Assembly (NCBI RefSeq): GCF_900069005.2
Contig: NZ_LN831279.1
Location: 62,001 to 126,000 of the forward strand
Origin: Paenibacillus sp. GM2
GTDB lineage: Bacteria > Bacillota > Bacilli > Paenibacillales > Paenibacillaceae
DNA length: 64,000 nucleotides
Direction of reading: 5' to 3'
Below, in pieces: positions 7,600-18,100 of the stretch (positions within the stretch are counted from its first letter, which is position 1; each line of letters starts with the position of its first letter). The position numbers and the translations under genes are program-made. The notes beneath the pieces are model-generated. The model did not search any database. It was not told the DNA's origin and saw only the letters and a list, made by a program, of their open reading frames with translations.

Positions 7600-7623
7600 A
7601 TCGAATCGAATCGGATCGGATCG
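7600..7623. repeat. Short tandem pentamer ATCGR
   Basis: Almost five copies of a five-base unit (ATCGA, ATCGA, ATCGG, ATCGG, ATCG) lie 27 bases before the CPBP gene start, just upstream of its ribosome binding site AAAGGAG. Confidence 0.7.
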
Positions 7624-7650
7624 CAAAAGCTGCTTAAAGGAGATTCTTTT

Positions 7651-8370
7651 ATGAAATCAAGCAGGAAAACAGTTTCACTTATTGCCATCATTATCCTAAG
7701 CTGTCTTGCCATGAGTTTGGTAGATGCTGTAATCCGTCCGGATTACGCAGTCAAATCAGTCATCAAAATCATCCTTTTTCTGACACTGCCGATTAGCTAC
7801 GCCAGAATAGCTGGAGGGGTACCGTTCCGCAGGTTGTTCGCCTTTGAAGAAAAGGGGTTCCTGAAGTCTCTTTTACTGGGATTCGGCGTATTTACCTTTA
7901 TACTCAGCGGATATTTTCTAGTGGGTCCTTTATTTGACTTCACCCACGTAACGGGGGCATTGCAGAAGAATATGGGGGTGAATGCAAGTAATTTTGTGTT
8001 TGTAGCCCTGTACATATCGATCGTGAATTCACTGCTGGAGGAGTTTTTCTTTCGCGGCTTTGCCTTTTTCACGCTGAAGGAGCTGGCAGGACGGAGGTTT
8101 GCTTATCTGTTCAGTGCGGGAGCTTTTGCTGTATATCATATTGCAATTATGACAAGCTGGTTTTCGATGGGGCTGTTCCTTTTGTTAATTGTATCCCTGG
8201 TAATAGCGGGCTTATTGTTTAACTGGCTGAATGAGCGTAATGGCAACATTTATACCTCATGGATGGTCCATATGTTTGCTAATCTTGCGATTAATACCAT
8301 AGGATTTATACTGTTTGGAATCATGATTTTTCAAGCTGTCTCCGCTAAGAATTGTTATATAAAACAATAA
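7651..8370 (+). CDS. CPBP family intramembrane metalloprotease
   Basis: The protein has 239 residues and about seven hydrophobic segments. It carries the family signature: EEFFFRG (motif 1, the paired Glu and Arg) near residue 130, a FAVYHIA-type His motif near residue 158 and HMFANLAIN near residue 209. These conserved Glu and His residues form the metal site of Rce1/Abi-type proteases. Some CPBP proteins protect against bacteriocins, but no bacteriocin gene is seen nearby. It is alone between two terminators. The ribosome binding site is AAAGGAG. Confidence 0.9.
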   Translation: MKSSRKTVSLIAIIILSCLAMSLVDAVIRPDYAVKSVIKIILFLTLPISYARIAGGVPFRRLFAFEEKGFLKSLLLGFGVFTFILSGYFLVGPLFDFTHVTGALQKNMGVNASNFVFVALYISIVNSLLEEFFFRGFAFFTLKELAGRRFAYLFSAGAFAVYHIAIMTSWFSMGLFLLLIVSLVIAGLLFNWLNERNGNIYTSWMVHMFANLAINTIGFILFGIMIFQAVSAKNCYIKQ

Positions 8371-8444
8371 GTTTTATTTCTATTAGCTTCGTTTTTATGC
8401 GTGATATAATCGGTTGAATAAAGAACCAAAGCTGTTATGCTTCA

Positions 8445-8479
8445 GGCAAAAAAACCTCTGTTCAAGAGGTTTTTTTGCC
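8445..8479. terminator. Bidirectional-looking terminator
   Basis: A perfect 15-bp stem (GGCAAAAAAACCTCT / AGAGGTTTTTTTGCC) with loop GTTCA has a T-run inside the right arm. Confidence 0.85.
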
Positions 8480-8581
8480 TACTCAAAGAACCGGCCAATT
8501 CTTTTGGATTGAACCGTATGTTTGCCTTCATTGTTTTTGTGCCTTAAGAACATTTAACCTACGTTTTGGGGGGGCTCCTGC

Positions 8582-10381
8582 ATGATGCTTAACTGGCGTA
8601 ATTTGCTTCCGAACACCTTGAAACACAGGCTTATCATGGCTTATATCGTCCTTCTAATGATTCCTTTGTGTATTGCCATTTATTATTTGTTCCAGCATTT
8701 TGAATCGATTCGTCAGAAGGATATGATGGATCGGATGTCTGAGCGTATGCAGCAGGTTCATATGTCGTTGAGTGATATGATGGCTTTTGCTTACAAGGCG
8801 AATATTATGCTGAGTCAAGATGAGAGTCTGGTTCAGATTATGCACGAGCCGGACAAGTATGATCCTCTTGAACGAAAAAAAGTGATCGAGAGCAAAATGT
8901 CCGGAATCAACAACAGCTTTTTCTTCCATCAGACGGAGCTGTATTTTCGATTCATCGATCTTAAGGGCAACGTATACACCTCATATGCTCCCAATAGTCA
9001 GTTGACTAATGATTTGGACGATTTGCAGAGTTGGCAGAGTATGCTGCAAACCAGCACTCATCCCTACCGCTGGGTGGCGGATGATTTGAACGATGTAAGG
9101 GGCAGCCAGGGAAGCAAGCTATTGAGTATTTACACTATTCTGGATGACCCATTGAGAGGAAACTTCGGGCTGGCCCGGATCAGCATAAACATACAGGAAT
9201 GGTTTCGCAGCACCTTGAGAGACAGCCCGGTGAATCAGGATTTGACCATTTTTACCGGGCAAGGAGAGACCATTCTGCAAAGCGAAAAAACAGCTTTCAG
9301 TACGGATATGATGCATAGAATTATGTCTTTGCAAGCACAGGAAGGGCACTATGAGGATAAAACCTCCTTGTCCTTGGTCAATTACAGCTATCTGGAGGAT
9401 CTGGATTGGTATGTGGTCAGCCAAATGCCGCTAAGCGAGGTGCAGCAGGAGATTCGGCAATTAAGATTTATTGTTTTTGTATTCTTGACCATACTGGTTT
9501 TCGCTTTCGTGTTGGTAACGATCATTTTGTCCGCCCGTATGACAGAGCCGCTAAATGTGCTGAAACGGAGTATGGAGGAAGCGTCAGACAAGAGGCTGAA
9601 TGTTAAAATTTCCATCGGCAGGGGAGCAGCAGATGAGGTGCGCTTCCTTGGCGAAAGCTTCAACCGAATGATTGACGATGTCCTGGCGCTTATAAATAAG
9701 CTCAAGCTGGAGGAACGGCAGAAGCAGGCTGTTCGCTTCCAGATGCTACTCTCGCAAATGAACCCGCATTTTCTGTTGAATACCTTGAATACCGTCAAAT
9801 GGATTGCCAGAAGGGAGCAGCAGGAAGCAATCGCAGGCATCTGTACGTCTTTAGGGTTAATACTGGAAGCAAGTCTCAACTCGGAAATCGAGCTGATCCC
9901 TCTGAATAAGGAAATAAAGCTGCTGCGTTCCTATGAATCTATTCAAGCCTTTCGCTTTCGGGACCACTTCACCATTTTATATGAAATGGATGAATCAGTT
10001 GAGCACGCTTTGGTTCCCAAGCTAAGCCTTCAGCCTCTAGTGGAGAATTCCATTGCTCATGGCTTTGATGGGGCCGGAGGTTGCGGCACGATCTGGGTAA
10101 GGGTTCGAGCAGAGCGAGATGATCTGGTTCTTGAGGTAGAGGATAATGGCATCGGCATGGAGGCAGCTGCGCTTAGGGCGGGAAGACGAAGCGACCACGG
10201 CATCGGTTTGAGCAATTTGAAAGAAAGGCTGCAATTGCTTTTTAAGCGGGAGGGTTCTATGGAATTTATAACTGGGGCGGAAGGGACCCTGGTTCGACTC
10301 CGGCTGCCTTTGCTGATTGCTACGCCTTATACACAGGAAGGAGGCAATGAGCATGTGGACGATTTTACTGGTGGAAGATGA
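8582..10381 (+). CDS. Sensor histidine kinase, YesM type
   Basis: The protein has 599 residues. The first transmembrane segment is at about 17-37 (LIMAYIVLLMIPLCIAIYYL), an extracellular dCache-like sensor spans about 38-295 and the second membrane segment is at about 297-319. A HAMP domain (ARMTEPLNVLKRSMEEA) follows, then the His_kinase region with QMNPHFLLNTLN carrying the phospho-acceptor His. The HATPase domain has an N box (LVENSIAHGF), DNGIGM and HGIGLSNLKERL. It partners with the overlapping response regulator and the sugar importer that follows, so it probably senses a carbohydrate outside the cell. Confidence 0.93.
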   Translation: MMLNWRNLLPNTLKHRLIMAYIVLLMIPLCIAIYYLFQHFESIRQKDMMDRMSERMQQVHMSLSDMMAFAYKANIMLSQDESLVQIMHEPDKYDPLERKKVIESKMSGINNSFFFHQTELYFRFIDLKGNVYTSYAPNSQLTNDLDDLQSWQSMLQTSTHPYRWVADDLNDVRGSQGSKLLSIYTILDDPLRGNFGLARISINIQEWFRSTLRDSPVNQDLTIFTGQGETILQSEKTAFSTDMMHRIMSLQAQEGHYEDKTSLSLVNYSYLEDLDWYVVSQMPLSEVQQEIRQLRFIVFVFLTILVFAFVLVTIILSARMTEPLNVLKRSMEEASDKRLNVKISIGRGAADEVRFLGESFNRMIDDVLALINKLKLEERQKQAVRFQMLLSQMNPHFLLNTLNTVKWIARREQQEAIAGICTSLGLILEASLNSEIELIPLNKEIKLLRSYESIQAFRFRDHFTILYEMDESVEHALVPKLSLQPLVENSIAHGFDGAGGCGTIWVRVRAERDDLVLEVEDNGIGMEAAALRAGRRSDHGIGLSNLKERLQLLFKREGSMEFITGAEGTLVRLRLPLLIATPYTQEGGNEHVDDFTGGR

Positions 10382-11789
10382 GGTGTTTGTCCGCGAGGCG
10401 ATTCGGGATATGGTGGACTGGGCACGCCATGGATTTAGCGTTGTAGGAGAGGCAGGGAACGGCAAGGAAGCCTTGGCGGCTATTCTGAAGCTTAAGCCTG
10501 ATGTTGTGATTGCGGATATTGCTATGCCGGGGATGGACGGGATTGAATTATTGAAGGAAACGAGGAAGGCGGGAATTCGCAGCCGATTTATTATGCTGAC
10601 GGCATTAAGCCACTTTGATTATGCCCGGGATGCCCTTCAATATGGAGCTTTCAACTATCTGTTGAAGTTGTCCTTAAATGATGATGTTCTGTTGGAGAAT
10701 CTGGCGCGGATCAAGAGAGAATTGCTTGAGGAATTTACGATCGCTGGAGAGGCGCTGTATCCTTATTATCACCGCATCTGGTCAGGCATTTGTGGGACAG
10801 CTGCATCTGACGGCAATGATCAAGTGGGGGCGATTGCGGCAACGGAGAAATTCCGCAGTTTAACCCTGGATATTTTTACTGTGTTGAGCGGAGCAGCTCC
10901 AGCTAATGAGGATCTGGCTAGTATCCAGACGGAGGAGTATCTTCTGGTTCAATCCTTCTATGAGAGGGGGCAGACGACTTTCTTCTGCTGGCGCTCTCCG
11001 AAGAGGACAGAGCATGTAAGCAGAGAGGAGCAGAATTGCTCCATAGGGATGGTGACCGGCAGCAGCTTAACCGGGCTGTCCCAGGATTGGCGTTCAGCAT
11101 TGAATCAATTGAATGCAGACTGGTACGGGGGGAAGACGGGTGCGGTAAAGGTACGGCACGAGCTGCCTGCTATTGCAGAGCTGGAAGCTGAGCTGATCCG
11201 CTGCTTTGAAGAACGCGACGCACACAAATGCGCCGAGGTTATAGCTCTGATGTGGGGCAGTATGGAAATCTCGGCTTTTTCTCATGTGGAAGTAAAAATG
11301 CTGGCTTCGCATCTCCTTCATATGCTTGCCATGCTGGCAGGACGGAAATCGGAGGACAGAGGGGAAGTCAACTCCGCCGCCAGCCATGATTCGCTGCTTA
11401 TCTATATACAACAGGCAATACACAAGCAGATTCGCCAGATGAAGGAGGAAAAGATTAGTTATACAGACCATCCGGAGGTAAATCGGGTGATTCAATATAT
11501 GCTGGAGCATTTCAGAGAGAATATCAAGGTCGCCGATTTAGCCAGGCTGGTATCCATAAACGTAGATTATTTGAGCACCGTGTTTGGCAAAAAGACCGGA
11601 CTGACGCCAATCGCCTATCTGCAAAACATCCGAATTGAGCAGGCAAAGCGATTGCTATTGCATTCCAAGCTAAATGTGGAGGAGATCGCCTATCAAACGG
11701 GATTTTCGGATAACGCCTATTTTATTAAGGTATTCAAGCGCGTGGTTGGGCAAACGCCCAGCTCCTTCAGGCGGGAGAATAACTTCTAA
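10353..11789 (+). CDS. Response regulator with AraC output domain, YesN type
   Basis: The protein has 478 residues. I chose the ATG at 10353, eight bases after AAGGAGG. The ATG at 10347 is only two bases away. The gene starts inside the end of the kinase gene, which indicates translational coupling. The receiver domain (about 1-120) has VEDE acidic residues, phospho-acceptor Asp in VVIADIAMPGMDG and the Thr of IMLTA. A middle linker of about 250 residues is followed by the AraC-type double HTH at the C-terminus (IKVADLARLVSINVDYLS; VEEIAYQTGFSDNAYFIKVF). It probably activates the ABC importer and glycosidase genes downstream. Confidence 0.93.
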   Translation: MWTILLVEDEVFVREAIRDMVDWARHGFSVVGEAGNGKEALAAILKLKPDVVIADIAMPGMDGIELLKETRKAGIRSRFIMLTALSHFDYARDALQYGAFNYLLKLSLNDDVLLENLARIKRELLEEFTIAGEALYPYYHRIWSGICGTAASDGNDQVGAIAATEKFRSLTLDIFTVLSGAAPANEDLASIQTEEYLLVQSFYERGQTTFFCWRSPKRTEHVSREEQNCSIGMVTGSSLTGLSQDWRSALNQLNADWYGGKTGAVKVRHELPAIAELEAELIRCFEERDAHKCAEVIALMWGSMEISAFSHVEVKMLASHLLHMLAMLAGRKSEDRGEVNSAASHDSLLIYIQQAIHKQIRQMKEEKISYTDHPEVNRVIQYMLEHFRENIKVADLARLVSINVDYLSTVFGKKTGLTPIAYLQNIRIEQAKRLLLHSKLNVEEIAYQTGFSDNAYFIKVFKRVVGQTPSSFRRENNF

Positions 11790-11893
11790 GTTTTGTACTA
11801 TTCATCTGCAAGTTTCAACCCTTATGAGATCATGGGCAGCTTGGTATAGTTGGGGTGAATCAAACATCCGATTTAAGGGAGGTTGCAGGTAAG

Positions 11894-13231
11894 ATGAGAA
11901 ACAGAAGATGGATGATTGCTGGGCTGGCGCTGCTTGTAGCATTGCCGCTGGCACTTGCTGGCTGCGGCGAAAAAGGGGACAGCAATCAAAAGGAGGGAAC
12001 GACTTCCCCTGGGGCAAGTACGGCTAATAGTGACCCGATTAAGCTTACTTTGTGGGGCGCGGTACCATCCGAGAATGGGCCTCAGGAGGTTGTAGACAAC
12101 TGGAATAAGCAAAATCCGGACATTCAGGTAGAGTATGTGCGGTTTGTCAATGATGATGCGGGTAACCTGAAGCTGGATACGGCGCTCATCTCTAGCCAGC
12201 CGGTGGACATGTACGTGAACTATGACTACAGCCTTTATGAAAAGCGGATTAAAGCGGGCAATGCCCTTGATCTGAGCCAATTCTCCGACTATGACGTGGA
12301 CGCAAAAATGGGGGAAGGTGCTGCGCTATGGAAGGTGGATGACAAGTATTACGGTCTGCCTACCCAGAAAGGCTTGTCTTTTGTATGGCTGAACAAGGAT
12401 ATGCTCGATGCCAAGGGGCTGTCGATTCCGACAGAGTGGGGGCTGGATGAGTTCAGAGATTATGCAGCCAAGCTCAAGTCTGACCATGTCTGGGGATTGG
12501 CGCAAAGTGATTATTACTTCAATGTGCCTATCAACGGCTCCCTGCAGAAGCAAAGCTTGCAGCTGACAAAGGCCGATGGAACTTCCGCTTTTGACAACCC
12601 GATGACGGTCAAGACGCTTCAGATTTATTCGGACATGATGTTTACCGATAAGAGCTTGATGCCTCATACGGAGCAGATCACATCAAAACCTGCTTTGGAC
12701 CAAATGTTTGTAAAGGGAGAAGCGGCGATGCTATTCTCTACAAACCAAATCTTTCGGACGACGAATAATATTCAAGAATTTCCGCGGACATTCAAAGTAG
12801 CGGCTGCCCCGGCTCCCAAAGTAAATAAGGATCAGGCGGACTATATTAACGCCGGTGGCTTGGGCGATGTGATTTCAATTAATCCTAGCACCAAGCATCA
12901 GGAAGCTGCCTGGAAATTTATTAAATGGTATGCGGATGAGGGCATGCTGCCGATGGCGGCAGGCGGAAGAGTACCATCCTCCAAGGACTTTCCTGTCGAT
13001 GAGGCTGTTGCCCTTATGTTCAAGGGCGTGGAGGATACTTATGACCTGGACTCCATTAAGCGGGTCATGTTCGGGGATTTGCCGCTTGGCCTGAGTCGTC
13101 TTGACCGGAAGACAGGAACCGAGCAGCAGGCCATCTATGATAAGGTATTCACCCAGAAGCTGACGCCAGAGGAAGGTGCGAAGGAATTAGCACGGGTGCA
13201 TAACGAGAATTTGAAAGCGCTATCTAAATAG
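11894..13231 (+). CDS. Sugar ABC transporter substrate-binding lipoprotein
   Basis: The protein has 445 residues from the ATG that follows GGGAGG. The lipoprotein signal is RRWMIAGLALLVALPLALAGC, cleaved before the Cys near residue 25, then a Ser/Asn/Gly-rich linker. The mature part shows the family 1 solute-binding pattern: KLTLWGAVPSENG, an FxxAxxPAP-type segment and WKFIKWYADEG near the end. It feeds the two permeases that follow. No ATPase is encoded here, as is usual for this class, which borrows a shared MsmK-type ATPase. The ligand is presumably an oligosaccharide released by the downstream glycoside hydrolase. Confidence 0.92.
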   Translation: MRNRRWMIAGLALLVALPLALAGCGEKGDSNQKEGTTSPGASTANSDPIKLTLWGAVPSENGPQEVVDNWNKQNPDIQVEYVRFVNDDAGNLKLDTALISSQPVDMYVNYDYSLYEKRIKAGNALDLSQFSDYDVDAKMGEGAALWKVDDKYYGLPTQKGLSFVWLNKDMLDAKGLSIPTEWGLDEFRDYAAKLKSDHVWGLAQSDYYFNVPINGSLQKQSLQLTKADGTSAFDNPMTVKTLQIYSDMMFTDKSLMPHTEQITSKPALDQMFVKGEAAMLFSTNQIFRTTNNIQEFPRTFKVAAAPAPKVNKDQADYINAGGLGDVISINPSTKHQEAAWKFIKWYADEGMLPMAAGGRVPSSKDFPVDEAVALMFKGVEDTYDLDSIKRVMFGDLPLGLSRLDRKTGTEQQAIYDKVFTQKLTPEEGAKELARVHNENLKALSK

Positions 13232-13278
13232 CGCTGCCAGGATAGAGAGGGGTGGTAGATTTGATGCCGCACCTCTCT
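13216..13278 (+). other. Two hairpins between binding-protein and permease genes
   Basis: AGCGCTAT-CTAA-ATAGCGCT (13216-13235) spans the stop codon. A second stem pairs AGAGAGG at 13244-13250 with CCTCTCT at 13272-13278. Neither has a T-tract. Hairpins here commonly stabilise the upstream message, so that more binding protein than permease is made. Confidence 0.55.
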
Positions 13279-13329
13279 GTGGCCGCAAACTGCAAGATAC
13301 ATGAATAGAGAGAAAGGCGGTGACTGATC

Positions 13330-14208
13330 GTGAGCTGGATGAAGCGGCAGAGGCTAGTAGGCTATGTGTTTATCGCGCCTAATTTAATAGGAATGACGGT
13401 GTTTATGCTCGTTCCGGCCCTGTTCTCCTTTTATTTAATGTTTACGGATTGGATATTCGCTAGCGGGCAACCCCCGCGCTTTATTGGATTGGATAATTTC
13501 AGAATGATGGTGAGAGATGATTTGTTTGCTGTCTCGGTCAAGAACACCTTGCTGGTGTTAATCCCTGTACCGATTTCTATTATGCTTGGATTTTTGATTG
13601 CCGTCATGCTCAATAATCGCACCTATTTCCAGAAGACATTGCGGGCTTTCTTTTTTGCTCCGTATTTCACCAGCGGTATAGCTATTGCATTTGTCTGGAT
13701 GGTGCTATTCCAGCCTACTAATGGTCCGGTCAATGCTTTCCTTCGATCCATTGGCATATCCGAGCCTCCGCTTTGGTTCGCTTCCCCGGATACGGCAATG
13801 TACGCGGTGTTGATCATGATGACTGCGGGCGGCATTGGCTACAATATGATCATTTATTTGGCCGCCCTGCAAGGATTATCATCCGAACAGCTGGAAGCTG
13901 CCAGGATGGATGGAGCAACATTTGGGCAACTGCTGCGCTTAATTATATTTCCATTGGTAAGTCCGACGACCTTTTTCTTGATGATCACCGGTTTTATCGG
14001 CTCCATCAAAAGTTTTGGCATGATCTATGCGATTACCCAAGGAGGACCAGGCAATAGTACAACGGTGTTCTCTATTTTCGCCTATAAAAAAGCCTTCAAC
14101 TTTTATGAGATGGGCTATGCGTCGGCAGTCTCGTGGACCATGTTCCTGATCATCCTTTGTATTACGCTGATTCAGTGGGTTGGTCAGAAAAAATGGGTCC
14201 ATTATTAA
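13330..14208 (+). CDS. Sugar ABC transporter permease (MalF/UgpA type)
   Basis: The protein has 292 residues from GTG, with six hydrophobic segments. The ATPase-docking EAA loop is EQLEAARMDGATFGQLLRLI followed by FPLVSPTTFF. The N-terminus YVFIAPNLIGMTVFMLVPALFSFYL is typical of CUT1 importers. It forms a heterodimeric channel with the next gene product in the cell membrane and lies in the same operon as the binding protein. Confidence 0.93.
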   Translation: MSWMKRQRLVGYVFIAPNLIGMTVFMLVPALFSFYLMFTDWIFASGQPPRFIGLDNFRMMVRDDLFAVSVKNTLLVLIPVPISIMLGFLIAVMLNNRTYFQKTLRAFFFAPYFTSGIAIAFVWMVLFQPTNGPVNAFLRSIGISEPPLWFASPDTAMYAVLIMMTAGGIGYNMIIYLAALQGLSSEQLEAARMDGATFGQLLRLIIFPLVSPTTFFLMITGFIGSIKSFGMIYAITQGGPGNSTTVFSIFAYKKAFNFYEMGYASAVSWTMFLIILCITLIQWVGQKKWVHY

Positions 14209-14226
14209 CAGAGGAGAAGACGCGCT

Positions 14227-15075
14227 ATGGATACGAGAAGTAAGAGAATGATCAGAGAACGGTTGCTTAAGAGCTTCAATACGATCATCATGGCATTGGC
14301 CAGTTTGCTGCTGCTATCGCCAATGATCTGGATGATCAGCACCTCGTTCAAGAAGCCAAAGGATGTCTTCACTTATCCAATTCAGTGGGTCCCGCTCGAT
14401 CCTGTATGGACCAACCACTTCAAGGTATGGATGACCGGAGACGGATTTGCCCTTTTTTATTTCAATTCCCTGAAGATATCTTTGATTTTGCTAATTGGTG
14501 CACCTTTGCTGGCTGCTTTTGCAGCCTATGGCTTTAGCCGTATTCCGTTTAAGGGAAGGGACAGCATCTTTTTGCTCTATCTATGTTTGATGATGATACC
14601 GCCGCAAGTCCTTTTTGTACCGAAATTTATTATGTTTGATTGGATGAAAATTTACAATACCCATTGGGCGCTTATTCTTCCAGGTTTGTTCACCGTGTTC
14701 GGCGTCTTCATGATCCGGCAATTTTTCATGAGCATTCCGCATGAGATTTCTGAAGCGGCTTTCATCGATGGAGCCGGTCACTTCCGGATTTTCTTTCAAT
14801 TATTCCTGCCGCTCTCCAAACCGGTGCTGGCGACCTTCGCTATTATTGATTTCACCTGGACCTGGAACGATTATGAGAACGCGCTGATATTTTTGCTAGA
14901 TAAGAAACTTTATACGGTTCCGCTCGGTATGCAGAACTTCATGCTGGAAGCCGGTGTGGATTACAATCTGATGATGGCCGCCGCTACAGCGGGAGTCGTA
15001 CCACTATTAATCGTCTTCTTCCTCGGTCAAAAGTATATTATTCAAGGTTTTGCAAGCTCTGCCGTCAAAGGATGA
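14227..15075 (+). CDS. Sugar ABC transporter permease (MalG/UgpE type)
   Basis: The protein has 282 residues, with RBS GAGGAGA eleven bases upstream. It starts with a hydrophobic segment LASLLLLSPMIWMISTSFK. Its EAA loop is HEISEAAFIDGAGHFRIFFQ and it ends in the AFxxKYxxxGxxxGAVKG-like tail (QKYIIQGFASSAVKG) of CUT1 permeases. It follows its partner by 18 bases. Confidence 0.93.
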   Translation: MDTRSKRMIRERLLKSFNTIIMALASLLLLSPMIWMISTSFKKPKDVFTYPIQWVPLDPVWTNHFKVWMTGDGFALFYFNSLKISLILLIGAPLLAAFAAYGFSRIPFKGRDSIFLLYLCLMMIPPQVLFVPKFIMFDWMKIYNTHWALILPGLFTVFGVFMIRQFFMSIPHEISEAAFIDGAGHFRIFFQLFLPLSKPVLATFAIIDFTWTWNDYENALIFLLDKKLYTVPLGMQNFMLEAGVDYNLMMAAATAGVVPLLIVFFLGQKYIIQGFASSAVKG

Positions 15076-15146
15076 ACAGCTGCTGATGAACTCAATTACT
15101 CAGACCTATTATGAAAAATATGAAATAGAGGAGGAGTTTCATCTAT

Positions 15147-18100
15147 ATGAAGAGGATATCGTTCGTTATCGTATTGCTTTTAGTGACCCAAATGTCTTTG
15201 CTCAACGGTCCTGTCCAGGCTTTTTCGGAGGAGATGGCGGGAAAAATGGCTTTTGCAGCAGATGATCTTAACTACTTAATCAGTGACTTTGAACAAGAGA
15301 GTGATAACTGGCTCTTTGCTTACGGTGATGCACCTGAAGTAAAAGGGAGCTTCAATGTAGTCGAATCAGCCGAGAGCTATGCAGGAAACTATATGGGACA
15401 AATAAAAGCAGATTTCAGTCAAAGGCCCACGGGTTCACCATATGCTTCTATAAAAAAAGAAGTGGATGAGCTAGACATTGAACAATTGAAATTCTGGGTT
15501 AAGACCTCGGATCTGAAATCATTGCGCATACGAACGACAGATTCGACAGGGCAGACGTTCCAGCAGCGGATTGAATTGCAAAATACAGCGGATTGGCAGC
15601 AGGTGGCTGTCAGTGAAATGGGATCAAAATCATTTACTTACTGGAACGGCGCCAATGACGGGGTGTGGCATAAACCAGCAATGGCTATAACGATACTTTT
15701 TGATCGTTTTGATATTAAGAATACTTCATTAACGGCGACTTTACTGGTAGACCAGATGACGGCTCAAATCGGAGACTGGCTGCCGGATTTGAAAATTCAG
15801 CAAACAGCACTTGGCAATATATTTCTGGATCATGAACCAAACGATTTTGTTATAAGAACAAGCAGGCCGGCAGTAAATTGGGTCGCATATGATATTTATG
15901 GTGCGCAGGTTGCTTCGGGAAGTAAGGCTACGAACGCAGGGGAAGCCCGCATAACCGTACCTTTCAGCAAGCTGGGTTACTTTACTCTTGAAGTCTCTGC
16001 TGAACAGCCAGGTAGTAGACCTCTGGTCCGACGAACATCCTATGCGACCATATCTTCGGCTTTGCCGCCGGGCAATGGCGAGTCGCCGTTTGGTGTCAGC
16101 ACGCATTTGAACCGGACGGCTTTCGGATGGAGCAAAGAACTGAGCAAGCTGGTTCGCTATATGGGCGCGTCCTTCGTCCGGGATGGTGTGGAATGGAGCA
16201 GTATAGAGAAGCAAAAAGGAGTCTATACTTTTGCTCCTTCACCAGATGACTATATGCAGAAGCTTGCGGAGAATGATCTTAAGCTGCTCTTTGTAGCGGC
16301 ATTCAATAACCCATTTTATGATAATAACGGCACACCTTACACGGATGCGGGGAGAAAGGGACTTGCTGAATATGCCAAGGCTTACGTGGAGAAGTACAAG
16401 GATCAGCTTATCGGTTTTAACGTCTACAATGAATTTAATGGTGGATTCGGCAAAAGGGGCAATAGTCCTGCTAATTCGCAGCCAGATTATTATTTCAAGC
16501 TGCTGAAGGAGACCTATAATCGGGTTAAACCCGCCTATCCGGATGTGCCGGTAGTCGGAATCGTCTCAGGTGGCATCGACTTGGACTGGATTGAAGGGGT
16601 ACTAAAAGGCGTAGGTGAGGGTGAGGACAAAAACGCTGGTTTGAAATATCTGGATGCCGTGTCCATTCAAAACTATATGGACCCGAATGATCCTGATAAT
16701 GTATTCGTTAAATTGGAAGGCCTGAAAACCTTAATTAAGCAATACAATGATGGCAAGCTTGTACCGATATGGGTAACGGAATTTGGTTCGCCAACTCACC
16801 AATCCGCTAAAGGCGTCGATGAGAAGACACAGGCTAATTATTTACCTCGTGGCTTTGTGACGGGATTGGGCCTCGGAGTAGAGCGAATGTCCTGGTATGA
16901 TTTTATGAACGATGGGATTAGAGCAGATTACAATGAAGATAATTTCGGTTTAGTCCGGTATAAGGATGACCCGATGGGAGCTTATACACCGAAGCCAGCT
17001 TATGTGAGCTATGCGGCAATGAGCAGACAGCTTGCTGGCGCGACCTTCGAGGAGTCAGAGCAATTCGGTTACCCGATTAAAAGTAATTTGTTTACGAAAG
17101 GCGGCGAAGCTCTCAGAGTCGTCTGGGCGCAGAGTGAAGTGCAAGCTGTAATTAAAACGGAGAGCAACTTGGAAATTACAGACTTTATGGGTAACACGGA
17201 AATTTACACCCCGCATAACGGCAAGATCTATATGACGATAACCGGCGAACCTTTTTACATTAAAGGAAATATCACTCGAATTGTGAAAGATAACACTTTT
17301 GCAGTTGCCGGAGAGCAAACGGCAATAGGCGACCCGCATACGTTCACGGTAACGGTGAAAAATGATAGTCTTCCTCAGCTTGCTTTATCCGCGAAGATGG
17401 AGGGGAACAGCTATTCGATTGTAGCTGAGCAGGGGCAGCCGGAAGTGCTCTCTCTAACCGTGGATGAAATACGGGAAGGTTTCCGCGCGGTATCGATTCA
17501 TTTGTTGGATGAAGCAGGCAACAGGATAGGCAAGCTGCAGCATGAGGTCTTAACCGGAGTGCCGCAAAAGGTTACAGTCAGACCCGCGATGCAGCAAAAT
17601 GATGGGCAATACAGTCAAATGCTAAATGTAGATGTGGAAAACTTCAGGCAAGCTACAGATCTTACTGTTAGCCGTGTAACCTGGCGGGTAGGAGAACAGT
17701 CCGGTCAAGAGCATGTCAATATGATCGTACAGTCGGGCAGTAAGCAGCAATTCAGCATTCCGCTCAGCAGGGTCGCGCTAGGAGAGGACCTGTCTGCATC
17801 GATCCGCGTCGAGTTTGCAGAGCAGGAGCCATATGTGTATGACGGAAATTTCAGTTTTAATCCGGTTACCCGGGGGACGATTGCGATTAATGACCACATC
17901 GAATCGGAAATCGAAGCTTTAGCGCCTACAATCGATTTGTCACAGGGCAAGCCAGTTCTACTTTCCGGTCATAGCGGCACAATTGATGTGAGCGGGGAAG
18001 CCTGGATTCACTATGATCAGGATCATTTGTACCTTACTGCAAAAATTAAGGACAATGTCCATGCGGCAGCAGCTTCTGGAGCTGAGATTTGGAATAATGA

